The position numbers and the translations under genes were made by a program. From positions 1 through 36,284 of the forward strand of contig CAQWMM010000020.1 in the NCBI GenBank assembly GCA_948907985.1: a DNA stretch of 36,284 nucleotides. Direction: 5' to 3'. Below, one piece after another: positions 24,059 through 31,965 of this stretch (the stretch's first letter is position 1; each line of letters opens with the position of its first letter). The notes under the pieces are model-generated. The model was not told where the DNA came from, searched no databases, and was given only the letters and a program-made list of their open reading frames with translations. This DNA is from an uncultured Bacillota bacterium. GTDB lineage: Bacteria; Bacillota; Dehalobacteriia; UBA4068; UBA4997.

Positions 24059-24111
24059 CTATATTTTTATTATTGCTTTTATTTTTTACGCAATACTAAG
24101 GAGGACTTTTT

Positions 24112-25206
24112 ATGCAGAAAGAGGGGCAGGTTCGAATCCCCGCCGGTTGCGCCATATCTTCAATTTTTTCCCGCAGCGGCAAGCGTATTGACGGCAGCAA
24201 GATTATCAAATCCATTGAGATGATGCACGACCGCAGCAACGGCTTGGGCGGCGGCTTTGCCGGCTATGGCATTTATCCGGAATATAAAAATTCCTATGCG
24301 TTCCATGTGTTTTATGAAACGCCGGAGGCCAAAAATGCCTGCGAGGATTTTTTGGATCATCATTTTGATATTGTTAACCTTTCCAAAATTCCGATTCGCA
24401 AAAATCCCCGGATTACTAACGAGCCGCTGATCTGGCGGTATTTCGTTAATCCCTTTCCCACCAAGCTGGCCGACAGCCAGCTGGACGAAGAGGAATATGT
24501 GTTCCGCAGCGTGGTTAGGGTTAACGATCAAATGCCGGGCGCTTACATATTCAGTTGCGGCAAAAACATGGGCGTGTTTAAGGCCTGTGGCTATCCGGAG
24601 GATGTGGGTGATTTTTACCGGCTGGAGGAATACGAGGGCTATTCCTGGACGGCGCATGGCCGGTATCCCACCAATACGCCTGGCTGGTGGGGCGGCGCGC
24701 ATCCCTTTGGTCTGCTGGATAAAACCATTGTCCATAACGGCGAGATTTCATCCTATGACGCTAACCGCCGCTTTATCGAGATGTACGGCTATCGCTGCAA
24801 TCTGCTGACGGATACCGAGGTTATCACCTATATTGTGGATTATCTGGTACGCAAGCAGGGGCTGAGCCTGACGGAAATGGCCAACGTAATCGCCGCGCCG
24901 TTCTGGTCGACGATCAGCCGCAAGCCGCAGGCAGAAAAGGAACGCTTAACCTTTTTGCGAAACGCTTTTTCCAGCCTGCTGATTACCGGGCCGTTTTCTA
25001 TTCTGCTGGGCTTTGAGGGCGGCCTGTTGGCGCTGAACGACCGGCTGAAACTGCGTTCTATGGTGGTGGGTGAAAAGGACGATATGGTCTATATCGCCAG
25101 CGAAGAGGCGGCTATCCGGGTGATTGAGCCTTATGTGGAAAAGGTCTGGTCGCCCCGCGGCGGCGAGCCGGTTATCGTAACTTTGGATAAAAGCGTGAAC
25201 ATCTAG
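24112..25206 (+). CDS. Glutamate synthase glutaminase subunit (class II amidotransferase, split GltB)
   Basis: 364-residue class II glutamine amidotransferase corresponding to the N-terminal domain of GltB; it would split glutamine and pass ammonia to the synthase subunit encoded next. The core signature is clear: AHGRYPTNTPGW at residues 181-192, AHPFG at 196-200 and VHNGEISSYDANRRF at 207-221. The likely N-terminal nucleophile is C13 in PAGCAISSIF, so twelve residues must be removed first, as in GltB precursors. AAGGAGGA precedes the ATG. Similar stand-alone subunits occur in archaeal-type glutamate synthases and in N-methylglutamate synthase (MgsA/GlxB), so substrate identity rests on the glutamine synthetase context. 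Confidence 0.85.
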   Translation: MQKEGQVRIPAGCAISSIFSRSGKRIDGSKIIKSIEMMHDRSNGLGGGFAGYGIYPEYKNSYAFHVFYETPEAKNACEDFLDHHFDIVNLSKIPIRKNPRITNEPLIWRYFVNPFPTKLADSQLDEEEYVFRSVVRVNDQMPGAYIFSCGKNMGVFKACGYPEDVGDFYRLEEYEGYSWTAHGRYPTNTPGWWGGAHPFGLLDKTIVHNGEISSYDANRRFIEMYGYRCNLLTDTEVITYIVDYLVRKQGLSLTEMANVIAAPFWSTISRKPQAEKERLTFLRNAFSSLLITGPFSILLGFEGGLLALNDRLKLRSMVVGEKDDMVYIASEEAAIRVIEPYVEKVWSPRGGEPVIVTLDKSVNI

Positions 25207-25221
25207 GGGGTATATATAATA

Positions 25222-26727
25222 ATGGCTGTGGATTTTTTCTATCCTGAATATGAAATTGTTCGGGATCAAAACAGATGTATAAACTGCCGGGTATGCGAGC
25301 GGCAGTGCGCTAACAAGGTGCACGCGCTGGACGAGGCCAGCGGCAAAATGTGCAGCGACGATTCCAAATGCGTTAACTGCCACCGCTGCGTTTCCATGTG
25401 CCCCACCCGGGCGCTGAAGATTGTTAAAAGCGGCAACACTTTCAAAACCAATTCCAACTGGACTAACGATTATATGAAAGAAATTTACCGTCAGGCCAAC
25501 TCCGGCGGCGTGCTGCTTTCTTCTATGGGTAACCCGGCGGACTTCCCGGTGTATTGGGATAAAATTCTGATTAACGCCTCGCAGGTTACCAACCCCTCGA
25601 TTGACCCTCTGCGCGAGCCGATGGAAACCCGTACCTTTCTGGGCAAAAAACCGGAAAAAATCGAGCGGGACACCGAGGGCAATATCATAACCAAAATGGA
25701 GCCGAATTTGGAGCTGGCCCTGCCGGTGCTGTTCGGCGGTATGTCCTACGGGGCGATCAGCTATAACGCCCATGCCAGCCTGGCCCAGGCGGCCAAGGCC
25801 TGCGGTACGTTCTATAACACCGGCGAGGGCGGCCTGCATAAGGATTTTTATAAATATGGCGCAAACACCATTGTGCAGGTGGCCTCCGGCCGCTTTGGCG
25901 TATACAAGGATTATCTCAACGCCGGCGCGGCGATTGAAATTAAGATTGGTCAGGGCGCCAAGCCGGGTATCGGCGGCCATTTGCCGGGGCTGAAAATTGT
26001 CGGCGATATTTCGCAGACCAGAATGATTCCCCAGGGGACTGACGCAATCTCGCCGGCTCCGCACCATGATATTTATTCGATTGAGGATTTGCACCAGCTG
26101 GTTTATTCGCTGAAAGAGGCCACCGATTATCAAAAACCGGTGATTGTGAAGATTGCCGCCGTCCATAACGTGGCGGCGATTGCCAGCGGCGTAGCGCGCA
26201 GCGGCGCGGATATTATTGCGATTGACGGTTTCCGCGGCGGCACCGGCGCCGCGCCCACCAGAATTCGCGATAACGTGGGCATCCCGATTGAGCTGGCGCT
26301 GGCCTCGGTGGATCAACGCCTGCGCGAGGAGGGCATCCGCGGCAATATTTCGGTAATCTGCGGCGGCAGTATCCGCAACAGTACCGACGTGGTTAAAGCC
26401 GTTGCTCTGGGGGCCGACGCGGTTTATATTGCCACCGCCGCTCTGCTGGCTATGGGCTGCCACCTGTGCCGCAGCTGCCACACTGGCAACTGCAACTGGG
26501 GTATTGCCACCCAAAAGCCGGAGCTGGTTAAACGCCTTAATCCGGAGATTGCCACCCAGCGGCTGATTAACCTGCTGCACGCCTGGGAGCATGAGATCAC
26601 CGAGATTATGGGCGGTATGGGTATTAACTCGATCGAGGCTCTGCGGGGCAACCGCTTAATGTTGCGCGGTATCGGCCTGACGGAAAAGGAACTGAGCATT
26701 TTGGGCATTAAACATGCCGGAGAGTAA
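25222..26727 (+). CDS. Glutamate synthase FMN subunit with 4Fe-4S domain (split GltB)
   Basis: 501-residue synthase subunit: reduces 2-iminoglutarate, formed from 2-oxoglutarate and ammonia, to glutamate with FMN. An N-terminal two-cluster ferredoxin domain has C19-C22-C25-C29 and C50-C53-C56-C60. The FMN-binding Glu_synthase barrel follows (VLFGGMSYGAISYNAH, GEGGLHKDFY, IKIGQGAKPGIGGHLPG, IAIDGFRGGTGAAPTR, VICGGSIRNSTDVVKAVALGAD). C413, C416, C419 and C424 in CHLCRSCHTGNCNWGIATQ correspond to the 3Fe-4S site of GltB. It begins 15 bases after the glutaminase gene. The fused ferredoxin domain suggests electrons arrive through Fe-S carriers. Confidence 0.92.
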   Translation: MAVDFFYPEYEIVRDQNRCINCRVCERQCANKVHALDEASGKMCSDDSKCVNCHRCVSMCPTRALKIVKSGNTFKTNSNWTNDYMKEIYRQANSGGVLLSSMGNPADFPVYWDKILINASQVTNPSIDPLREPMETRTFLGKKPEKIERDTEGNIITKMEPNLELALPVLFGGMSYGAISYNAHASLAQAAKACGTFYNTGEGGLHKDFYKYGANTIVQVASGRFGVYKDYLNAGAAIEIKIGQGAKPGIGGHLPGLKIVGDISQTRMIPQGTDAISPAPHHDIYSIEDLHQLVYSLKEATDYQKPVIVKIAAVHNVAAIASGVARSGADIIAIDGFRGGTGAAPTRIRDNVGIPIELALASVDQRLREEGIRGNISVICGGSIRNSTDVVKAVALGADAVYIATAALLAMGCHLCRSCHTGNCNWGIATQKPELVKRLNPEIATQRLINLLHAWEHEITEIMGGMGINSIEALRGNRLMLRGIGLTEKELSILGIKHAGE

Positions 26728-26741
26728 GGAGGCGCTGCAAG

Positions 26742-27197
26742 ATGAAGAGAGTTTATGTGCAGGAAGAGTGGTGTTTGGGCTGCCATCTGTGCGAGTATGC
26801 CTGCGCCTTTGCCAATTCCGGCCAAGAGAAGCCGGGCGCCGGCGGGCTGGATATGAGCCGGGCGCTTAAAGGCCGGAAAATTAATCCCCGAATTAAAATA
26901 GAAGAAAACAGCAACCGCAGCTTTGCGGTTTCCTGCCGCCACTGCGAGGAGCCGGTTTGCCAGAAAAGCTGTATTGCCGGCGCGATCAGCGTTAAAGACG
27001 GCGTGGTGCATATTGACCAGAATAAATGCGTGGGCTGTTATACCTGCGTGCTGGTTTGCCCTTACGGCGCGGTTATGCCGGCGGAGGGCGGCCAGGTTAT
27101 GCAGAAGTGCGAGCTTTGCACCGAGCGTTTGAACGGCGGCACGCCGGCCTGTGTGGCGGCCTGCCCCAACCGGGCGATTGTTTTTGAGGAGAGGTGA
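26742..27197 (+). CDS. 4Fe-4S polyferredoxin electron-transfer subunit
   Basis: 151-residue iron-sulfur protein of the HycB/DMSO-reductase B type with four cysteine clusters: C11-C14-C17-C21, C65-C68-C73-C77, C96-C99-C102-C106 and C123-C126-C137-C141. It likely carries electrons between the flavoprotein encoded next and the FMN synthase subunit. The ATG follows AAGGAGG at 15 bases from the synthase stop. Members of this family serve many oxidoreductases, so the assignment to glutamate synthase comes from position in the operon. Confidence 0.88.
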   Translation: MKRVYVQEEWCLGCHLCEYACAFANSGQEKPGAGGLDMSRALKGRKINPRIKIEENSNRSFAVSCRHCEEPVCQKSCIAGAISVKDGVVHIDQNKCVGCYTCVLVCPYGAVMPAEGGQVMQKCELCTERLNGGTPACVAACPNRAIVFEER

Positions 27198-27202
27198 GCG
27201 GT

Positions 27203-28501
27203 ATGAATAAAAAAGCTAAAGAATACAGCGCAAAATATGTTGTCATTGGCAACTCCGCGGGGGCGGTGGGCTGTGTGGAGGGTATCCGCCGGGCGGACCC
27301 GGAAAATGAAATTCTGCTGATTGCCGCCGAGCCTTATCACACCTATTCCCGGCCGCTGATTTCCTATCTGCTGCTGGGCAGAACCGACGAGCAGCGCATG
27401 AAATACCGCCCGGACGATTTTTATACAACTAACAAGGTGCAGACCCTGTTGGGTACGGCGGCGGTGGAGTTAGACGCGGACAATCACCAGGTGCGCCTGG
27501 CGGACGGCGCGGTGGTTAATTATGAAAAACTGCTGGCCGCCTGTGGCAGCGTGCCTTTTGTGCCGCCCACCAAAGGGCTGGATACTGTGGAAAAACGCTT
27601 CACCTTTATGTCGCTGGACGACGCTAAAGCGCTGGCGGCGGCCATCACCCCGGAGAGCCGGGTGCTGGTGGTGGGCGCGGGCCTGATCGGCCTAAAATGC
27701 GTGGAGGGCATTGCCGAGCGGGTTAAACAGGTTACGGTGATTGATTTGGCCGATCGCGTTTTGAGCAGTATTCTGAACGCCGAGGCCGCCGGCGTGGTGC
27801 AGCGTTATCTGGAGAGCCGGGGGATTAAGTTTGTTTTGGGCGATTGCGTGGCCGAATTTGCGCAGAATACGGCGCTGCTGCAAAATTCCGGCCAGAAGCT
27901 GGAATTTGACGTGCTGGTTATGGCGGTGGGCGTGCGCCCCAAAACCGCGCTGTTAACGGCGGCGGGCGCGGCGGCTGACCGGGGCGTGCTGGTGGATGAG
28001 CATTGCCGGACCAGCCTGGCGGACGTTTACGCCGCCGGCGACTGCACCCAGGGCTATGATGTGGTGTCCGGCGAGCAGCGGATTTTGGCGCTGCTGCCCA
28101 ACGCCTATATGCAGGGCGAGTGCGCCGGCCTGAATATGGCCGGGCGCGAGCGGGAGTATCTGGACGGCCTGGCGCTTAACTCGATTGGTTTCTGGGGTAA
28201 GCATATTATGTCGGCGGGCGTTTATCAGGGCGAGGCGCTGGTGCAGACCGGCAATGTTGACGGAGATGAAACCTATAAATGCCTGTTTGTGCAGGACGGC
28301 CGCCTGATGGGCTATATTCTGGTGGGCGATGTGGCGCGGGCCGGTATCTATACAAACCTGGTGCACAGCCGCCAGCCGTTAAGCGAACTGGATTGGCAGC
28401 TTTTGCAGGTTAAGCCTCAGCTGATGGCTTTCAGCCAGGCGGAACGCCAACAAAAGCTGGGCAGTCTGCCGGCGGCGGATAAGAAAGGAGATAGAGCATG
28501 A
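27203..28501 (+). CDS. FAD-dependent NAD(P)H oxidoreductase of the glutamate synthase complex
   Basis: 432-residue pyridine nucleotide-disulfide oxidoreductase-family protein: N-terminal FAD motif (VVIGNSAGAVGCVEGIRRA), NAD(P) motif VLVVGAGLIGLKCVEG near residue 155, and the second FAD motif DVYAAGDCTQ near residue 275. There is no CxxxxC redox pair, so it is like NADH oxidase/rubredoxin reductase proteins. It probably feeds NAD(P)H electrons to the synthase in place of GltD. ATG 27203 is preferred to GTG 27194 because GAGGAGAGG sits 9 bases before it. The stop overlaps the next start by four bases (ATGA). Confidence 0.87.
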   Translation: MNKKAKEYSAKYVVIGNSAGAVGCVEGIRRADPENEILLIAAEPYHTYSRPLISYLLLGRTDEQRMKYRPDDFYTTNKVQTLLGTAAVELDADNHQVRLADGAVVNYEKLLAACGSVPFVPPTKGLDTVEKRFTFMSLDDAKALAAAITPESRVLVVGAGLIGLKCVEGIAERVKQVTVIDLADRVLSSILNAEAAGVVQRYLESRGIKFVLGDCVAEFAQNTALLQNSGQKLEFDVLVMAVGVRPKTALLTAAGAAADRGVLVDEHCRTSLADVYAAGDCTQGYDVVSGEQRILALLPNAYMQGECAGLNMAGREREYLDGLALNSIGFWGKHIMSAGVYQGEALVQTGNVDGDETYKCLFVQDGRLMGYILVGDVARAGIYTNLVHSRQPLSELDWQLLQVKPQLMAFSQAERQQKLGSLPAADKKGDRA

Positions 28502-29220
28502 ACATCAATGCCAGAGGCTTACATTTTAAGGATTTAAACGCCCAGATTCGGTCGGCGGCGGCCAGAGATATTGAGATTGATAACTGCCTGGGGCAGCGCT
28601 ACATTGGCAGCGGCCTGACCGGCAAAAATCTGGTGATTAACGGACTGCCGGGTAACGCCCTGGGCGCTTATCTGGACGGCTCCACCATCAAAGTATACGG
28701 CAACACGCAGGAGGCCACCGGCGATACCATGAACGAGGGCGAGATTGCCATTTTTGGCGATGCGGGCGACGCCACCGGCTACGCCATGCGCGGCGGGCGA
28801 ATTTTTGTGCAGGGCAACAGCGGTTACCGCACCGGTATTCATATGAAAGAATATCAGGACAAAATCCCGGTGGTGGTTATCGGCGGCCGGGTGGGCAGCT
28901 TTTTGGGCGAGTATCAGGCCGGCGGCGTAATTGTGGTGCTGGGCATCGGCCAGGCCGGGCAGCTGCCGGTGGGCTATTTTACCGGCACCGGTATGCACGG
29001 CGGCAAAATTTTCCTGCGTTCTGATTTTGAGCCGGAGGGCCTGCCGCCCCAGGTAATCTGCCGGGAGGCGACGGCGGAGGATAAACAGGAGGTTTTGGAC
29101 TACGTTAAAGATTTTTGCCGCTACTTTGGCGGCGAGCCTAAAGAGCTGTTGGCTCCTAAATTTTATCTGCTGCTGCCCAACACCAAAAATCCCTACAAAC
29201 AATTATATGTAAACAATTAG
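28498..29220 (+). CDS. Glutamate synthase GXGXG-domain subunit (split GltB C-terminus)
   Basis: 240-residue right-handed beta-helix protein equal to the C-terminal GXGXG domain of GltB, a structural part that links ammonia channel and FMN site. The repeats are visible at residues 50-160: GLPGNALGAYLDGSTIKVYG, GDAGDATGYAMRGGRIFVQG, GRVGSFLGEYQAGGVIVVLG, GTGMHGGKIFLR. GGAGAT precedes the ATG, which overlaps the previous stop. With this gene all three GltB activities are present on separate polypeptides. Confidence 0.9.
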   Translation: MNINARGLHFKDLNAQIRSAAARDIEIDNCLGQRYIGSGLTGKNLVINGLPGNALGAYLDGSTIKVYGNTQEATGDTMNEGEIAIFGDAGDATGYAMRGGRIFVQGNSGYRTGIHMKEYQDKIPVVVIGGRVGSFLGEYQAGGVIVVLGIGQAGQLPVGYFTGTGMHGGKIFLRSDFEPEGLPPQVICREATAEDKQEVLDYVKDFCRYFGGEPKELLAPKFYLLLPNTKNPYKQLYVNN

Positions 29221-29230
29221 GAGGCCGTCT

Positions 29231-30547
29231 ATGTTGCTGCGCAATGCGGAGGAGGCTCTGCAATTTATTGAAGAAAACGACGTTAAGTTTATTCGCCTGA
29301 CTTTCTGTGATATTTTCGGCAGCCAGAAAAATATTTCGATAATGCCGGGCGAGCTGCCCCGCGCGCTGGCCGACGGTATCCCCTTTGAGGCCTCGGCGGT
29401 TAAGGGCTTTATCGGCGAGGCTCTGGGCAGTGATGTTTCGGAGCTGCTGCTGTTTCCGGATTTGACAACGCTGGCTTTTTTGCCCTGGCGGCCCTCCACC
29501 GGGCGGGTGATGCGGGTGTTCTGTGATATTCGCTATCCCGACGGGCAGCCTTTTTTGGGGGATGGGCGCTTTATGCTGCGCCAGGCGGTGCAGCGGCTGG
29601 AAAATTCACAGCTGAATTGCCTGCTGGGGACGGAGTGCGAATTTTATCTGCTGGAGCTGAACGAAGACGGCAGTATTTCGCGCCGCCCGCAGGATAAAGC
29701 CGGTTATCTGGACGTGGCTCCCCTGGATAAGGGCGAAGACGTGCGCCGGCAGATCTGTCTGTATCTGGAAGAGATGGGGATTCAGCCTCAAAAATCCCAC
29801 CACGAGCGCGGCCCCGGTCAGAACGAGATCGACTTTAAGGCGGCGGAGCCTTTGCGCGCCGCCGACGATTTAATTAGCTTTAAATCGGTGGTGAAGACGG
29901 TGGCAAATTATAACGGGCTTTATGCCTCGATGCTGCCCAAGCTGTTTGCCGGGCAGTATGGCTGTGGCTTGCATATCCATTTTTCGCTCTGCCAGGAGGG
30001 GCGCAGTATTTTTGCCCCCAATATCTTGCAGTCGCCCAGTCTGGGCCAGCAGTTTATTGCCGGGATTATGCGGCGGATTCGCGAGATCAGCCTGTTTCTA
30101 AATCCGCTGACCAATTCTTACGCTCGCTTTGGCAGCTTTGAGGCCCCCGCTTATATTGCCTGGTCGGATAAGAGCCGTTTTCAGCTGATTAACTTTCCGA
30201 TTGCCGGTGATAATAAGGTGCATATGGAACTGCGCTCGCCGGACGCCTGCTTAAATCCTTATCTGGCTTTTGCGCTGCTGCTGAACGCCGGCCTGGAGGG
30301 GGTGGAGCAGCGTCTGCCCCTGCCGCAGCCGCAGCATGAACAGTTGGCGGAAGAGGGCCTGGCGCGGCTGCCCTATGATTTGGGCGAAGCGGTGGCGGCG
30401 GCGCAAAGCAGCGCATTTGTGCAGTCGGTGGTTACGCCGGAAATTTTGCGGCAATTCGCGGCGGCCAAGCAGGAGGAATGGCAGTTCTATCAACAGCAGG
30501 AGGATAAAGCGGCGGCGGAGGAGGAGCTTTATTTTGGCCTATATTAA
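29231..30547 (+). CDS. glnA: Glutamine synthetase, type I
   Basis: 438-residue enzyme that forms glutamine from glutamate, ammonia and ATP, supplying the adjacent glutamate synthase to complete the GS-GOGAT cycle. Signatures: N-terminal beta-grasp VKFIRLTFCDIFGSQKN; metal and glutamate site GTECEFYLLE and GPGQNEIDF; ATP site CGLHIHFSL; NSYARFGSFEAPAYIAWS; and VHMELRSPDACLNPYLAFALLLNAG. The length and lack of the adenylylation-loop tyrosine context suit the short GSI-alpha form of Firmicutes, but it is divergent and could be a GlnA-like paralogue. Starts 10 bases after the GXGXG gene with GGAGG close by. Confidence 0.88.
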   Translation: MLLRNAEEALQFIEENDVKFIRLTFCDIFGSQKNISIMPGELPRALADGIPFEASAVKGFIGEALGSDVSELLLFPDLTTLAFLPWRPSTGRVMRVFCDIRYPDGQPFLGDGRFMLRQAVQRLENSQLNCLLGTECEFYLLELNEDGSISRRPQDKAGYLDVAPLDKGEDVRRQICLYLEEMGIQPQKSHHERGPGQNEIDFKAAEPLRAADDLISFKSVVKTVANYNGLYASMLPKLFAGQYGCGLHIHFSLCQEGRSIFAPNILQSPSLGQQFIAGIMRRIREISLFLNPLTNSYARFGSFEAPAYIAWSDKSRFQLINFPIAGDNKVHMELRSPDACLNPYLAFALLLNAGLEGVEQRLPLPQPQHEQLAEEGLARLPYDLGEAVAAAQSSAFVQSVVTPEILRQFAAAKQEEWQFYQQQEDKAAAEEELYFGLY

Positions 30548-31157
30548 TGAGCGCATGGGCGGCGGCGCTCTGGCCGGGCCGGTTATGGCGGTGGAAAGCG
30601 TTTTGGTGATCTCGGCGGAGAAGGGCCAAAAGGCGTTGGTGCAGCTTTTGAAAGCCAGCCAGCCCGGTTTGCAGATCAGTCTGGCGGCCAGCGGCGCGGA
30701 CGGCCGCCGCATACTGCTGGCGCAGGATTTTGACTGCGTGCTGATTAACGCTCCGCTGCCGGACGAAAACGGTCAGGAGCTGGCCAGTCTGGCCGCCGGG
30801 CAGAACAGCGGCGGCGTGCTGCTGCTGATTAAAAGCGCGCATTTACATTTGTTGCAGCCACGTCTGGAACAGCAGGGGATCATTGTGCTGGCCAAGCCGC
30901 TGAATCGTTCGCTGCTGGAGGAGGCGGTGGCGCTGGTGCGGATAATGAACCGCCGCCTGCGCCGGCTTCGCGAGGAAAATCAGCGGCAACAGCAAAAGCT
31001 GATTGAACTGCGCCAGGTATCGCGCGCCAAATGCCTGTTGATTGCCAACTGCGGCTATTCGGAGGAACAGGCCCACGCCAGCATTGAAAAAACAGCCATG
31101 AACCGGCGGAGCAGCAAAATGCAAATTGCTGAAGAGATTATTAAAAAATATAGCTGA
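30534..31157 (+). CDS. ANTAR-domain RNA-binding response regulator
   Basis: About 207 residues: a receiver-like domain (VLVISAEKGQKALVQLLKAS, VLINAPLPDENGQEL, VLAKPLNRSLL), a coiled coil (LRRLREENQRQQQKLIELRQ) and a C-terminal ANTAR domain (KCLLIANCGYSEEQAHASIEKTAMNRRSSKMQIAEEII). ANTAR proteins such as NasR and EutV bind paired hairpins in leader RNA and prevent termination. The usual phosphorylation aspartate lies in or near NAPLPDENG and is not in canonical position. I favour TTG 30534, which has GGAGGAGG just upstream and overlaps glnA by 14 bases; ATG 30555 or 30585 have poor ribosome sites. Last gene of the operon, probably sensing nitrogen status. Confidence 0.85.
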   Translation: MAYINERMGGGALAGPVMAVESVLVISAEKGQKALVQLLKASQPGLQISLAASGADGRRILLAQDFDCVLINAPLPDENGQELASLAAGQNSGGVLLLIKSAHLHLLQPRLEQQGIIVLAKPLNRSLLEEAVALVRIMNRRLRRLREENQRQQQKLIELRQVSRAKCLLIANCGYSEEQAHASIEKTAMNRRSSKMQIAEEIIKKYS

Positions 31158-31193
31158 AACATAAAAAGTTTATGTTTTGGCTGTATTTTTTTT
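31152..31193 (+). terminator. Terminator of the glutamate synthase operon
   Basis: A 14-bp stem, 31152-31165 with 31169-31182 (two G-U), loop AAG, followed by GTA and eight T's. The stem is AT-rich but long and perfect. Confidence 0.8.
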
Positions 31194-31201
31194 AAAATAA
31201 A

Positions 31202-31247
31202 TGAACCGAAAAGGATTTTGCGCCCTCTTATATAATAGGTATACCTA
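31202..31247 (+). promoter_or_regulatory. Promoter/operator region of the ECF sigma operon
   Basis: TGAACC (31202-31207) resembles an ECF-sigma -35, with CCTCTT 16 nt later; a sigma-A -10 TATAAT is at 31231-31236. A perfect palindrome TAGGTATACCTA (31236-31247) overlaps the expected start site. Which sigma is used is uncertain. The remaining 120 bases before the ATG hold nothing I recognise. Confidence 0.4.
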
Positions 31248-31368
31248 AAAGGCCAAAAATTAACAAAAATGATGCCGAATTGATGGCGCTTTGATGATGG
31301 TTCGAGCGGCGGTGCGGTTAAAATAAATTTGGTTAAAAAATTTGGTTGAGGAAAGCAGGTGAGGTAAA

Positions 31369-31965
31369 ATGGGGGCAAACGATCCGGCGGCTTTGGCGCG
31401 GCGTTTTCAGGCCGGCGACGAGGCGGCCTTTGCCGAGCTTTACGAGCTTTATAAAACCCCGGCTCTGCGTTCCGCTTTTTTAATCACCGGCAACCATTTT
31501 GACAGCGAGAACGTTTTGCAGGAAACGTTTTGGAAATGCTACCGGAATTTGCCCAGGCTGAAAGATCCCGCCAAATTTAAGCCCTGGTTTTATCGCATTT
31601 TAACCCGGACAGCCTGGGAGTATTGTCAAAAGCGGGATCGGGAAACCCCGGTGGCGGAGGTTTTGCCGCCGGACAGGCAGGAGCCGGCCGACCTGGCGGC
31701 GGAGCAGGCCGAGGCCGCCGAAACCCGGCGGGAGCTGCTGGCGGCGATTGATAAGCTGCCCTGGCCGCAAAAAACGGCGGTTATTCTTTACTATTATAAT
31801 GAGCTTAGCGTGGAAGAGATTGCCAAAGCTACCGGCTGCCTGACCGGGACAGTGAAAAGCCGCCTGTTTAACGCCCGCCGGAATCTAAAAAAAAACTTGA
31901 GTCGGAACCTGAGGGAACAAATTGGCAGGAGGGTAGACACAAATGAACTGCAAACACAAGCCTGA
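31369..31965 (+). CDS. ECF-type RNA polymerase sigma factor
   Basis: 198-residue sigma-70 family protein with only regions 2 and 4. Region 2 spans about residues 20-85 (FAELYELYKTPALRSAFLI, ENVLQETFWKCYRNLPRLKD, FKPWFYRILTRTAWEYCQKR) and region 4 about 125-175 (AIDKLPWPQKTAVILYYYNE, LSVEEIAKATGCLTGTVKSR). It directs polymerase to stress or envelope promoters. GAGGT stands before the ATG. The stop overlaps the following gene by 23 bases, the usual arrangement of sigma and anti-sigma. Confidence 0.93.
   Translation: MGANDPAALARRFQAGDEAAFAELYELYKTPALRSAFLITGNHFDSENVLQETFWKCYRNLPRLKDPAKFKPWFYRILTRTAWEYCQKRDRETPVAEVLPPDRQEPADLAAEQAEAAETRRELLAAIDKLPWPQKTAVILYYYNELSVEEIAKATGCLTGTVKSRLFNARRNLKKNLSRNLREQIGRRVDTNELQTQA

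Noticed and set aside
24026..24111. Glutamine riboswitch (glnA/Downstream-peptide type) in the operon leader
   Set aside because: The AT-rich leader lacks the conserved cores and stems of those riboswitches that I can recall.
24946..26592. 548-codon minus-strand frame opposite the glutamate synthase genes
   Set aside because: Antisense shadow of a strongly conserved enzyme; no family recognised and no initiation signals.
31326..31349. AAATTTGGTT repeated before the sigma gene
   Set aside because: Short AT-rich tandem repeat; no further support for a function.
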